The position numbers were made by a program, and so were the translations under genes. A stretch of DNA of 64,000 bases from Mesocentrotus franciscanus (lineage: Eukaryota; Echinodermata; Echinoidea; Camarodonta; Strongylocentrotidae): contig CP137668.1 of NCBI GenBank assembly GCA_037976565.1, positions 20,357,804 to 20,421,803 on the forward strand. Direction: 5' to 3'. Position 1 is the first letter of the stretch. Every line of letters starts with the position of its first letter. This document shows positions 48,775-60,522 of the stretch, one piece after another. Under the pieces are notes generated by a model. It was not told the origin of the DNA. It searched no databases and worked only from the letters and a program-made list of their open reading frames with translations.

Positions 48775-49303
48775 AGGTACTATGTCCCATTTGCAGGCCC
48801 AAAAAATGAAAAGGTTTAATTCCAACGGTATTTGAAAGACAATACTAATTTAGAACTTCCCTCAAAAACAGGGGGCTTGAAAATGTCTTTAAGTGGGAAA
48901 ATAACGACTATTAGTTGTCGAATCGACTTAGGAGCTATAGAGCCAGTAAGTAATAGTCTGATTTTTCAGACCATTGTACCGAATGGTCGTACGTTTTATG
49001 CTGCGCAAAGATTCAATCAGTTTAATTTTGGCCATTACAAGAAGTGGGTTATTGATGTAGACAAATGCTCATGTCCCCTTTACAGCTCATTTTATGTTTG
49101 TTATTACCAAACATGAAAAGCCAGTCAGTCACTCAATAGTGTCTGACAGTGAAGTCTAGCAAGTAAACAGGTTTCCTTGCATAATTTGAATATTAGGACA
49201 CTGCTAACGTTTAAATTTCACAGATAGGACATACATGACATATTCATAATTCCTGCAAAGTTCTACAGAATTTGATGTTGGCTGCAAAAGGGACATAGTA
49301 CCT
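48775..49303. mobile_element. TTAA-flanked TIR element (AGGTACTATGTCCC ends)
   Basis: AGGTACTATGTCCC is perfectly inverted at the right end and pairing continues inward for about 24 bp with two mismatches (WTTTGCAG). TTAA lies at 48771-48774 and 49304-49307. The 529 bp include a 94-codon open frame (48832-49116) without a recognisable domain. Target and tip fit a Kolobok-like non-autonomous element. Confidence 0.75.
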
Positions 49304-50334
49304 TTAACTTGAGTTTATACAGATGGTTTAAACAAAGGAAAAAGAAAGCAGCAATGAAAAAAAAATGGAGCAAAGATTGCTTGATAGTTTATTCTCCTTG
49401 GGGACAGGATTTGAGGGTGCAGTTACTATGTCTTTGATTTTCACTGCATTGGCTGGGATTTGTCACTATTGATTCATAAGTTTGTCGTCACAGTGTGATT
49501 CTGAGGCTTGCTTGAGTCATGGTACTTTGAGTAAGACGGGGGAGGAAGTACGTAGAGTCCTTGTGACGCATACGCATGCCTTGTACCCATCTATGTTTAC
49601 AGTACTTGGGATCGCTCTATCTGTGTCGCTGCTGAACATTCGTGAAGGCTTCCACTATGGTATTCTGATGTTTATGACATAAATAAAGAAGATAATAATA
49701 AATCCATTTTGGAAGTTCTTTGTGGTGATGTCTAGTTTTTGATTGACTTTTTAAAATAAAAAGTTTAACCCTTACACACTTCTACTCATTTGGAAAGTAA
49801 TGTAGTAAACTCATTAAACAAATAACTTAAAGAACAACTAGCTGGATAAAGACTAGAGGCAGAGCTAGTTCTTTTAGAAGTCTTTACCAAGTGACAGAAG
49901 TGTATGAAATATTCTTAATTTTTTTCTTCAAATAAGTTTGTCCCTGATGGTTGGTAGAAGAATCATGTTGCTAGACTAGACTAGACTAGTTAATGCCAGA
50001 TTTCCCCTCTATCATTTTTAATTAAGGACAGTAATGTACGGTCATATTATGGACAGGCATGGCTGAGATCCCAGTGAGATCAAGAATTGTAGAATATGAA
50101 ATTCAGGTCAGGGCTACTTCATTATTAAGTGAAGTCGGTCAGGAGACATGAAGCTACAGGGGCATGCCACTGCAAATATACCAATTTGTATGCTGAGTAG
50201 AGGAGATGTTAATATTGATTGATTGGTCCAATTAAACTGTGCACGTCTGGAAGTTGACACTCCTTGCCAGCTCATTTTGGGAAAAAGACGCTCAATTTAG
50301 GACAGTCTCATTATCGAGTTTTCATTACCTGAAG

Positions 50335-51321
50335 TAGTGCTGTAGCCGAACCGCCGAACCGAACGGAAGTTCGCCGAACATGGCACTTCCGAACCGAGCC
50401 GAACCGAACCGAACGCAAAGGCCTGGTTCGGATGTTCGGCAGAAAAATTTAAACGTTTTTGCAGGCTAATTCACTTGTCATTTTATACCTAATTTTCATG
50501 TCATGATTGCTCATTCTATATTTACTTTTTCCCATTTTCCTCCTTTGTGATTCATGCCTCTCCAGTCGTGGGCGCGACTTCACTGACGCCATTTAAATCC
50601 CAAATCCTGACCTCTGCAACGTCGCGATCACAAGCTATAAACAAGCTAGAATACACGTGCCTATTAGGCACTGATCAAAACAAGTTTGGCTCAAACCCAA
50701 ACAATAAAAAAAATAAAAAAATTAATTGTAATAATATCGGACAAATTTTACCATCTAAATAACGAAATAAATACATATTATAGTATTCCAATTTATTTAT
50801 TCAGAAAAATTAGTAATTTTATTATTTACCCCATTAAAAATAAACATTTATAATAACGGCATTCGAACGAGCCTGGGCTGCTATCTCTGTGTATTATAAC
50901 GTATACATCGGTAAATTCAAGATGGCACCTTTCATGACTCGTAACATTAGACAACAACCGTCTCGGCAAATCTTTAAAAAATATCATTTATTTTCAAATT
51001 GAACATGATTCTTGTAAAACTGCAAATAAAACACGATTGAAAACGGAAATATGAATGTAAGTACTAAAATAGTTACGTTTAAAGCAGTTTTTTAATGTGA
51101 AATACGTGCCGGTCGGAAGCGGTGTTTTTCATTAGGAGTGGGGCAGAAGTCCTCCGTGCTGGTCGGGCCCGCCCGCCGCCCGCCCAGCGCCGACCACCGT
51201 AGCTATTAGGCTGCTTGCTATTATATTACCGAACCCCGAACCGAACCAAGTTCGGGTAAAACATTGCCGAACTCTGCCGAACCGAACCGAACCCGAACAT
51301 GGCGCCTGACTTACAGCACTA
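50335..51321. mobile_element. Non-autonomous hAT element with CCGAAC subterminal repeats
   Basis: TAGTGCTGTA and TACAGCACTA form the ends, with a perfect 8-bp target duplication ACCTGAAG (50327-50334 and 51322-51329). Runs of CCGAAC lie just inside both ends in the same orientation (about 50348-50420 and 51230-51300). The 987 bp show no transposase frame. Confidence 0.88.
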
Positions 51322-51513
51322 ACCTGAAGCCTCCCTCGATTGATAAGAGACATCTTTGGTATTGACAATTGAGGAAGTTGGACAAAGTGGAGATGTTTAA
51401 TTCATTACTTACACTATAAGAATTACTACTGCTTTAAAGACGGGGTTATACGAGTTGAATTGGGTAGAGGAAGTTGATTTATTTGAAGCTACCTCGTAAG
51501 GTTCATTGTCCAT

Positions 51514-52225
51514 ATTAGGCTTGGGCGGTTCTTCTCGTTGATAAGAATCGACTCGGGTTCCGACTCACGGACTTGATTCCAAGCGGAATCGACTCCGTTG
51601 GATGCCAGATAAATGAGGCCACAATGCACTAAAGACCATACACAATCACTGTATGTATGTTGATTCTACGCATAGTTGAGTCCGCTAGACCCCCGGTTCC
51701 GCGACAGCACCATATGGTAATGGGGGCAGCATGCAACTGTCACGATGTATGTCTGAATTTCTTTTAAGATTTTACTTTGAAAAATGATAATTGAAATTCA
51801 GTTTATATGGCCAGAATAATCACAATACAAGCTTTGATTTCATACCTCTATTCACAAAAACTATATTGAAATTGTGGCAATAATGACAAAAAAAGATAGC
51901 AATTTCAAAGTTTCGAGATGTGATTGCTGGATGTGAATTTTGTATAGCCGAGCTTAGCTGCGCTGCTGGAGTTGATTCCATGCAGATTCAAGTCTATTTG
52001 ACTTCCCCGGTTCCAACACGCTCGCGACAGCAATAGCACTGTCACTGTGATTGTCAAAGATTTTCTTGTGAAAACTCTACTTTGAAAATGATTATCAAAA
52101 TTCAGTATAATCACAATCCAAGCTTTGATTTCATACCTCTATTTACAAAAACTATATTAAGATTGCGGCTATCATGATGGAAATAGATCACCATTTAAGA
52201 GTTTTATGAGATGGCTGCTGGATAA
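51514..52225. repeat. Tandem duplication (312-bp period) in a probable truncated transposon
   Basis: 51659-51970 and 51971-52225 share GTTGATTC, CCCCGGTTCC, CGACAGCA, CAAGCTTTGATTTCATACCT and AAAACTATATT in order. The left part begins CTTGGGCGGTTCTTCTCG with inverted GAATCGACTC words, suggestive of a hAT-type left end; no matching right end is present. Confidence 0.65.
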
Positions 52226-54821
52226 AAAATTACCTGGGCGTATTGAATGTGCATGGTTTATTCACAAGGTGGCATTACGGCATGGTCTTATTTTTTACAC
52301 TTAGTCAGAATGAGCAGTAATCACATTACTGTGGTTTTCAACAAAACAAAATAATGTTATGTCATAGTAGGGAATGTTAGAGAATACAGGGAAACATTTT
52401 GTAACTTTATAAAGGGGTGTCCACAAGAGAAACAAAAATACATAATATGAAGAACAGCGTTTAGGAGAGAAGTGCGGAGATATGTTTAAAGAACAAGTTG
52501 ACCCTGATCATTTATCACATTCTCATTCGAAACGATGCCCTAACCTCTTTTCCGCAATATAACATACGCACAATAAAACAAAATTTGTTTAGCTTTTACA
52601 AAAACAAAATTAAATTTTCTTGTGTCTGAATTGGTGAAAGGGGGGTAAGTAAACCAATCAGGATTGTTGGCTTTACCTTATTAGCATGCTACCATTCGAG
52701 ACATGTCAGGATTAGAAATGGCATATGCTATGAATAATGATGTAACAGGTCTCATTAGGTTACAACTATATTGTCCTTGTACCCTGGGGAAAAGACTCTC
52801 TTGCTTGAAAATATTTATATTTATTTATCTAGGCCTGTTCTGTATTCATGGTTTACTCGTCTACATCTTAATAAAACTGGTTATGTAGAGAACCCTTTGA
52901 ATAAGAATATGTCAGAAAATGGGTGGAAATATATCTCCGAGATGATCAGAAGTGCAACCTGTAAACTTTTTGAAGGAAGTTGAGCCTTTGACTAAGAAGT
53001 GCATGTGACAGCTGACAATGCATGTATCTATTTAATTTCTTAAAAATCAATTCAAACATTAGTCAAAATGAATGAAAAATGACATGCCTTTTATCATGTT
53101 TAGGTGAATTTCCAAATGTGTAATATTTAATATTCTTGCAGGCAGTACAGGACATACAGTGAAGTAAAAATACAATGTATTAATCTTTGGTGGAAACAAT
53201 GATTGTGTCTTTTTTAGGAGATTGGTAATCAGTAGAGTACAGAAATCGTAAGCTTGAGAATCAGGGAATTTGTTGATTCAGGATATGAATTCATCACATT
53301 CACATTGTTAGTTTTGATTATCTAAAGTGTATTTTATTGTACGCTCCTGCTGAAGTGAAACAATTATGCTAATGGCTACATAGTCGGCTGAAACACATTT
53401 TGTAATAAATCTAGGAGAAATAATAAGCGATGAGAAGCTGAGCCCCTCGAAACTAGTTCTAAGGAAAACAAAATGAACAAAGAAAAACCGATGAGAGGGG
53501 AATTTTATTATTAGTGAGTATTGCTGTAGACAAATTAGCTGTTGTGAACAGGAAAACACAATAGCCTACCTATCTACAGTGAGTACAGTCGGTCTCAATT
53601 TACTTTTTGAAAGACAGCTGATAACAGTATTGGATTGGGAAGGGTGGAATAGTGGTTAAAGGTGGCAGATTAAAGAACGTAACCATAGATAATTTAGTCC
53701 ATGAGATTTTCATTCGGTTTGGAATATTATCTCATATAATCTGCACATGATCAGTAGAGGCTTATGATGTCACCAAAAAGCTTAGGCTGTATTTGTAATT
53801 TTTGAAAGACCAAATTAGTCTTGGAAAACAAACTGTATATTTGATAGCAAAATATTGTCTAAATGAATTCAACACTCAGTTGTAGTTATTCATCATTCAG
53901 AATGGCTGTTTTCATGACACTTTAAAAGAATCCAATCTAGTATTTTGTAGAAGTAATAAGCATAGTATTTACAGACTGGAATGTTGTGCAAATACATCAA
54001 AAGTGTCAATCAACCTGGCAGTAGAACATACATGTACATAAAGGTCTATATTTTTAATGCATCTGCTGAAGTGGTATGCAGTACTTCTACACTATTTAAT
54101 GCACTTTTTATTGGTCCTTGTCAGTGATGACCTCTTATAGGAGATCTTGTATTTCTGAGCCATGTTCTGAGCCATGTTATTCATAGAAGAATAGGTACTG
54201 ATCCTGCCAGACTACATAGCAATTTGACCACACTGTGGGTGTGAACACATATAAAGCACCGTTGGACAGTCAGTTGAGACTGTTTGTGTACACCCAATCT
54301 AGATGAGATCAAATGCATTAGGGAGATTGAAAGTGCAGGATTTTGACGTGGTCGACCCTCTCCCATTCAGAACGTTATCCGTTGTGAATTAGATGTTGTG
54401 AATTAGATGCGGCAGCTTTCCCACTTTACATGTATATGAGAACTGTCTAGAGTGCTGTGCATTAACAAGTATTGAGATGACCTAGCTACTAAAGGTCAGC
54501 TCACACCCATCATTGGCAGACACTTGTAAGAGGCCACTTGTAGAAGCTGTCAATAGGAGGAAATGAGTATATGTCCATATGGAGATAATCCCCCTAAATG
54601 CACTTTTACAAGATGTGAGAGCTTTAAAAATTGAAGGAAAAAAAAAAAAAAAACATTTTCGCCAATATATCAGGGCATAATTCAAATAGTCATAGTGATT
54701 TAACTTGTGTGCCTCCAGGCCTCCTTTTCTACATAGGACCAGGTTCCTTTGTCAATTAAGGGGGGAAAAGAGATATAACCGAATAGCCGCAAAGTTAGAC
54801 TGCAGAATACATGTAGTTTAA

Positions 54822-55097
54822 CCCATTAGCAACTAGAGATTTTGTAAAAATGGCCTATTACTCACTGGAAGATGAGCATAATATCATCATTTTGACATTG
54901 TTCTGAACAATATGAAACATGCGCTATTTTGCTATGCAGAATCTTACTGTAGACATCGTAAGGATTACGCACGTATAACGTTATCACGGTAGACCCCATA
55001 GAACGGATACTACAGCGCATTGAAAACGGACGAAAACGTACGGGCGGTTTCGGGCAGTTCAGTGAGTAAAAGGAGGGGCGGTTTAGTTGCTAAAGGG
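54822..55097. mobile_element. piggyBac-like MITE (CCC ends, TTAA duplication)
   Basis: CCCATTAGCAACTAG pairs with inverted TAGTTGCTAAAGGG, and TTAA flanks both ends (54818-54821 and 55098-55101). CCC-starting tips plus TTAA are typical of piggyBac. 276 bp, non-coding. Confidence 0.75.
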
Positions 55098-56096
55098 TTA
55101 AGGTAAAATATTTGCTGATATATTATGCACTGGAATTTCTGAGTTAAATTGAATAGTTCTTGCTTGTAATGCAATGGGCATAATCTCTGAAAACATATGA
55201 TGGAAACGTTCATCATGCGCACACTGGGAATCCCCTGGTTGTGCCTTTCCCCACAAGGAAATTACAATATCTAAGAGTGGACAAACAATGTTAGTATTCC
55301 CCTGTTGTAAAAATGTAGTGTTTTTTTTTGGCCAGTGCTTGAACTCTATGATGTACAGTCATTACCCTACAGAATGCTGAGTTTCCTGTCTTATATGTGT
55401 GCATTTTGTAAAGGATTGCTCCCTGAAGTATCATACACACAGACATACACAGGAGTAAACATGTGATCATGGCTATGATTAGAGTAAGCTCAATTTACAA
55501 GAGGAGGTCATTGCCAGATCTACATGCATAGTGATGAACTCTAACTAACGAATGACTCAATATTTACAAACATAACCCCCTCTCCTACAGGGGAAGCAGG
55601 GTATTTACAGCTTAGCTCAAGAGGAATGTATTGGGAAACTAAAACTATGTTATATGGATAAACTTTTCAATAAATCCCATCATAAAACTTATTCCAAAGC
55701 AAAAACAAACCTCAAACTAAAACAATGATGAAAATAAAGACCACATGTTCATGGGACTTGATATGCAAACTAAACTATCCTGAAAGAAATAAATACTGTT
55801 TATTATTGGTTTTATTTCCTTTCCCTCAGAAATGACACTTTTATCATATTTTCTGCTTTCTTTTAGAGTAGTTGCCTGTTTGGATTTCCCTTTAAAGTAC
55901 TGAAAATGATTGCTATTCCTTCTTGAGTTACACACAGAAGGTCTCTGGTACAGATTGAGAGGCAGTGCTACCTAGAGAGAGTTGGATCTGCCATAAAAAT
56001 AGCAAGCATCTTACAAGTTAGACTCAAATGATAAAGACTTGTATGCCAGCACGTTTTATTGCACTTAGTTAACGTATTCATTTTTTCTTGATACAG

Positions 56097-56233
56097 GGAG
56101 AACCTGGCTAACGACAGATACCTGCAATCACAGATGGACTCTGACCAGTATGTGACGATCAGGACGATAGCAAACTTCAATGCAGTCAAGAAACTTACCC
56201 ATGACTTGCAGCTTGTAATAGATGTACTGAGGG
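56097..56233 (+). CDS. LARP4: LARP4 exon 5 (body of La motif)
   Basis: Acceptor GATACAG|GG, donor AGGG|GTGAGT; phase 2 in and phase 1 out. It encodes residues 155-200 plus one base, the La-motif core. It includes [18 protein letters not shown], the LARP4-typical SQMDSDQ loop, and [11 protein letters not shown]161 aligns with Asp33 of La, and Y163 lies at the Phe35 position. The human paralogues read NLSKDLYLISQMDSDQF (4A) and [17 protein letters not shown] (4B). Confidence 0.95.
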
Positions 56234-58122
56234 GTGAGTATAACATATGGATGGACCTCCATATCAATCATATACCCCTTTACTATGCTTTATATTGATC
56301 CAAAGGTCGGGTATAATTGGCCATTGTACTTCAGAGTCATCAGAATTATAGTTTGATATTCAGTCTAAGGTTCAAGATTAAATAAGTATGCTGGTTCCCT
56401 TGGGTTAGGCATTCCTTCTCATTTACATAGTCCATGTGATAAGATGTAAGGTCAGAGGTTTTAGGAGGTAGAGAGTAACAATATAGTGGTGTTAGATATA
56501 CATATTCTCTAATTTGCAAAGCATTTATAAGCCAATAGGGATGTTACATGTATGTTATGTGATATGTGGCACACAAAAAGCGGAATGTAATTAGTACATA
56601 ATGTTGTTTTCACCTCCATGGATATGTCTGCATCCTGCTGCTTCCTTCATTAATGAAAAATTAATATTGAAAAAAAAAAAACCCTGCTCCTTTCACAGCA
56701 TACTTGGGTACATGTAGTGGGAATAGGTATTCTTTGTAAACATTAGCCAACCCCTAACAAGCATTCTGCATTCATCGGGGGAAAGACTGACATGCACACA
56801 TATGATTTATTGCTAGAAATGGTTCTTGATTAACGTTAAGTGAAAATTTGTTGATCGTAAAGGCAATTATAAAGAAACAATTGTTGTCAATTGTACCATA
56901 TGGTACATAAGGGCCCAACTGTTCACAACATTGTGTGTGCCTGTTGTACATGAAAAAGAATTAAATTCATTGATCATTTTCTTACTTCATTATCGACTTT
57001 ACTGTTTCATTATATTCCCTAGAAATTCCTTTGTTTCCAGTGAGCACTAATGGCATACAGTTTGATATCAAATCATAAATTTATTGTCCTATCCCCACAT
57101 GATTGATATCATCTATAATCACCACGTCAATAATGCTCATTGCACGTCCCCTTCATAAAAGTGAAGACTAGAACCCTGTGTAAACTTTCCATTCCAGACA
57201 CTTTGTAGAATTGTGGAATTAGATGCCTTATTAATGAGATGTAAAATGACTCAACGTCTGGTTGTGACTAGCGAGAGTGGAAGAGAGATGGAAGAGTGAG
57301 ACATGATAATTGGTACAGATAGCGCCCCATCGATTCCTTGAAATAGAAACCATGATGCCAGCGTTCTTGTATTCTTGTGATTTTGTATAGTGGTGGTCAT
57401 CGCTTGGCAAGAGATTGGTTGCATTAGTAAAACCTTGTCTGCCAACGCTTGGTTTGTTGTATGTTTGGTCTCATCTTACAAATGATCACAAATGATATAA
57501 TCAATCTGAAGCGAAACTTCACGTTTCTCTCTTTTGTCCCCATGCTAAATGCACAGTCTGCAACAAATCACAAGACAAGAGTCAATATCAAATAAGTGCC
57601 TGCTGCCCTAGCAGCCCTACAGGCTAGTCTAGATCTATGCATAGTACTCTCAATATTTCATTGTGCAATTCCATATTGGATGTCTTTTTATGTGGAACAA
57701 AGTCTTGCTTTTTCTTTTTTTTTTCTCCATCCTTTACTGTATATTCATACCTTTGCATTATCATTAATTATAATTTATATTGAGAGAAACTAGCAACATG
57801 ACTTAATTATAACTTCAATTGTTTTTCATTATACAGACACTTGGGCTGCATTGACAATTGTACAAGTGTGTGTACATGTAGTTTCTATAAAAAAATGCAA
57901 TTCAACGTGCAAAGTATTTTAATAATTTAAAAATTCTTCAGAGAAAAATAAAAGTTAATCAAGGCCTAAAAAAATTACTGGTAGTTGAATTAAAATTTAG
58001 ATGGGATGGACTTCTTAGCCCTGCTGAGAATTTCAGATGCTCCTCATACAATCTTATTTACTAGTGTACTATAAAGCATGTTTAATAGCATATCATGTAT
58101 TTTGTCCTTCTCTTGCCTTCAG
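56234..58122 (+). other. LARP4 intron 5 (1.9 kb)
   Basis: AT-rich with no recognised element or exon. Donor GTGAGT, acceptor TGCCTTCAG. Confidence 0.8.
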
Positions 58123-58226
58123 AATCACCTTTTGTTCAAGTAGATGGAAAAGGAGAGAAGGTGAGACCTAATCACAAACGATGTACTGTCATCCTAAGAG
58201 AAGTGCCGGACACAACTCCAATTGAG
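58123..58226 (+). CDS. LARP4: LARP4 exon 6 (La motif to RRM junction)
   Basis: Acceptor CTTCAG|AA, donor ATTGAG|GTGAGT; phase 1 in and phase 0 out. It encodes residues 201-235: [15 protein letters not shown] closes the La motif, and [15 protein letters not shown] is the first RRM strand (RNP2 region). Human LARP4 has VQVDEKGEKVRP and IVILREIPETTPIE here. Confidence 0.95.
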
Positions 58227-58541
58227 GTGAGTCACTCTTTACATTAATGGCTTGACCTTAAGGCTTAAGCTTTCAAAAACTCATTTGTAAGACTATGCAA
58301 TATCCCATGTGAAATGTTTGGAAAAGAACATAGCCAGATTTAAAGTTAGTTTTTCATATACGCATTGGAAATGGAAAAGAGAAAGGAAAATTTTTCTTTC
58401 AAACATATGTTGGTTGATATTGCCTATTGGAAAGTGAATGAGGGGAATGAGAGTTTGGTTGTCAGCAATATAAGACATTGTATGAGAGATTAAAGGGGAA
58501 CTATGAAGCATTATCATGACATAGAGAGTAAAACAATGTTT

Positions 58542-59052
58542 TAGGGCTGCGACGAGTACTTGAATACTCAAGTACTCGCACTGTTGATAACTACTCGAGT
58601 ACTCAGCCGCCATTCCTCCCCTCCCGTTCACCTGGCATCGTCCAGGCCGATGGTCACCCATGCCAGAAGAGCACCGGCATGGTACCGTGGGTAAAAATGT
58701 TTCCCAGCTCAATCATACACAGGGTGTCACTGTCAACTCACCACTCAGAAACTGGGACCAAATCTCTGGATTTCTGTTTGGACTCGGAGGAATATTAATT
58801 TTGTCTGTCATCTTTAGTTTTAAAAATAACATTGTTTCAATTATTTGTCAAAAATTCAAAAGCACATAAAGGCGCTTTCAACAGCAATAAAATCACGTGG
58901 GTTTTCAGAGACAAACATTCGTACTGTTCATAGTATGGTGTTGGCAAAAAAAAAAAAAAAAATCAAAAAATTCAAAAAAAAAACATGGCGTCCGAGTATT
59001 CAAGCCTAGGAGTGTACTCTAGTACCTCATTACACGGTTATGCACAGCCCTA
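58542..59052. mobile_element. Non-autonomous hAT element, copy B (511 bp)
   Basis: Ends TAGGGCTG...CAGCCCTA, flanked by CAATGTTT (58534-58541) and CAACGTTT (59053-59060), 7 of 8 matching. The interior is largely the same as copy A at 26683, including GAAACTGGGACCAAATCTC and the A/T-rich AAAATTCAAA stretch, which is shorter here. Confidence 0.88.
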
Positions 59053-59264
59053 CAACGTTTCATTTGATACAAAAAGCATTGCTGTAGGCCATATAATCTT
59101 GTCTTGCAAGTACAATAAAGAGACCCATATTTACGATGTCGTCTGCTTTCCAAGGAAGCTGCAATTTTGTCAAAATTTACCTTCAAAACTTCCGGGTTGT
59201 GACGTATCGCAAGGAAAACTGATGTAGTGCGCGGTGCGCGCGTTACCTGCAATACACGTCAAAC

Positions 59265-59472
59265 ATGGTGTATTGCTAAGTGTTTGGTTATAATAATTGT
59301 TCCTCGAAAAACAAGGGGAAATCGTTTCATCCGTTTCCATACCGACACAATCGCAATAAAATATTCAAGCTATAGGTAGCAGCTCTGAAGGTGGAGAAAT
59401 TTCTGAACAAAAAGTACAAGTATGACAGGAAAAACGATGTGATCTGCAGTGAACAGTTTACAGTGAGGAAAG
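59265..59472 (+). pseudogene. Decayed THAP zinc-finger domain (transposase N-terminus)
   Basis: One frame from ATG 59265 reads MVYC, stop, VFGYNNCSSKN, then KSFHPFPYRHN, KIFKL, stop, and ends DVICSEQFTVRK before GGTACGT, a possible donor. Spacing and motifs match the THAP module: N-terminal Cys-x-Cys, FHxFP, and a C-terminal CSEHF-like segment, here CSEQF. THAP is a C2CH zinc-binding DNA-binding domain found in Kolobok and P transposases. Two in-frame stops (59277 and 59373) and Gln in place of the zinc-binding His show that it is not functional. Confidence 0.65.
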
Positions 59473-59701
59473 GTACGTACGCAATAGCGGTCGAATCCAT
59501 GTGATACGTTACAGAACGGGCCGTGCGCAAACACAATGGCGACGTGCTGGAAATTCTCAGAACCGCGAAAGACGAAAGATTCTGAAGAAGAGTTACGTCC
59601 TCTCTTTTGTCAAATGTATGATGTTTTTTATTTTTCAGATAATGTTTTAAATGGCCTACAAACTGAAATTAACATGTAGTTTGAGTTTAATTCCCCTTTA
59701 A

Positions 59702-60357
59702 TGTGTAGTTGAACCATTCTCATTCTCATGTTAATATTTAACACCTCTAAAGTCATTGAACTTTTTGAGTATGGGGTAGTCATATCCACATTTGTATGTG
59801 CCTATTGATTCTTCTGTCAAGTGAGCAATGGAAAAGAGTAGTTGGAATTATGCTGGTTGCTACATGTAGATAGAGCTGGACAATATAATATTACACTGTA
59901 CTTGAAAGCTGTGTTTTCTGTAGGAAGTTAATTTCCTGTATAGAAGGCTTTCATTACATTATTTTAGTTGAATGATCATAAACAATGTGTTGTTTACAAT
60001 TTCAGAAAATTTTTCTATTCCTCAGTATTATGTGTTCCTTAGAAGAAAAAGTTGATCTTAGAAGTAGGATCCCGTGTGTGGTGAGACCTTATGGTGTAAC
60101 TGAATCATTTTGCTTAGAACCTTACAATACGGGATCAAGAACATAAAACACATATTTCACAAGACATTAATGTAGAATGTACGATTCATTTGAATGCATT
60201 CAATTAGATTCCTATCAGTTTTACACCATATTTCCTTAACTTATTATCCCTATTTGAGCCCTCAGCAAAGCCTTTAATATAAAATACATGTGATTAAAAG
60301 AGCAGAAGTTTAGTGTTTAATATGATGGAATTTATGTTTGTGACTTCTTTTTGCCAG
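59702..60357 (+). other. LARP4 intron 6, right part
   Basis: AT-rich, no recognised element. The acceptor at 60351-60357 is TTGCCAG after a CTTCTTTT pyrimidine run. Confidence 0.7.
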
Positions 60358-60522
60358 GATGTGAGAGCCCTCTTTACCCACGAGCATTGCCCCAAGTTTG
60401 TCAGCTGTGAGTTCGCCCATAACAACAACTGGTACATCACGTTTGAATCCGACTCAGATGCTCAGTTAGCATACAGACATCTACGAGAACGGGTTGGGCA
60501 CTTCCAGGGAAAACCAATCATG
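60358..60522 (+). CDS. LARP4: LARP4 exon 7 (RRM core)
   Basis: Acceptor TTGCCAG|GAT, donor ATG|GTAAGT; phase 0 on both sides, 55 codons, residues 236-290. It encodes the [61 protein letters not shown] is the RNP1-equivalent strand. The human LARP4 RRM reads [20 protein letters not shown]. Human LARP4 uses PAM2 and flanking N-terminal sequence more than the RRM for poly(A) binding, so the exact RNA role of this RRM is uncertain. Confidence 0.95.

Larger units (their letters stand above)
48300..56096 (+). other. LARP4 intron 4 (7.8 kb)
   Basis: Donor GTAAGT, acceptor GATACAG. It contains the TTAA element at 48775, the hAT element at 50335, a tandem duplication at 51659 and a piggyBac-like MITE at 54822. 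No exon or gene is seen in 49308-50326, 52226-54817 or 55102-56096. A (CAA)n run lies near 48616-48633. Confidence 0.8.
58494..59697. mobile_element. Kolobok-like TTAA element with THAP remnant and nested hAT
   Basis: AGGGGAA after TTAA (58490-58493) is inverted as TTCCCCT before TTAA (59698-59701). Terminal pairing is short (7-8 bp), so the ends alone are weak. The interior at 59265-59472 encodes a decayed THAP domain. THAP plus TTAA is a known Kolobok transposase combination, which supports the call. A 511-bp hAT element with its own duplication has inserted at 58541. Without it the element is about 0.69 kb. Confidence 0.55.

Noticed and set aside
48832..49116. 94-codon open frame inside the TTAA element
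   Set aside because: No transposase or other motif; a chance frame in a short non-autonomous element is more likely.
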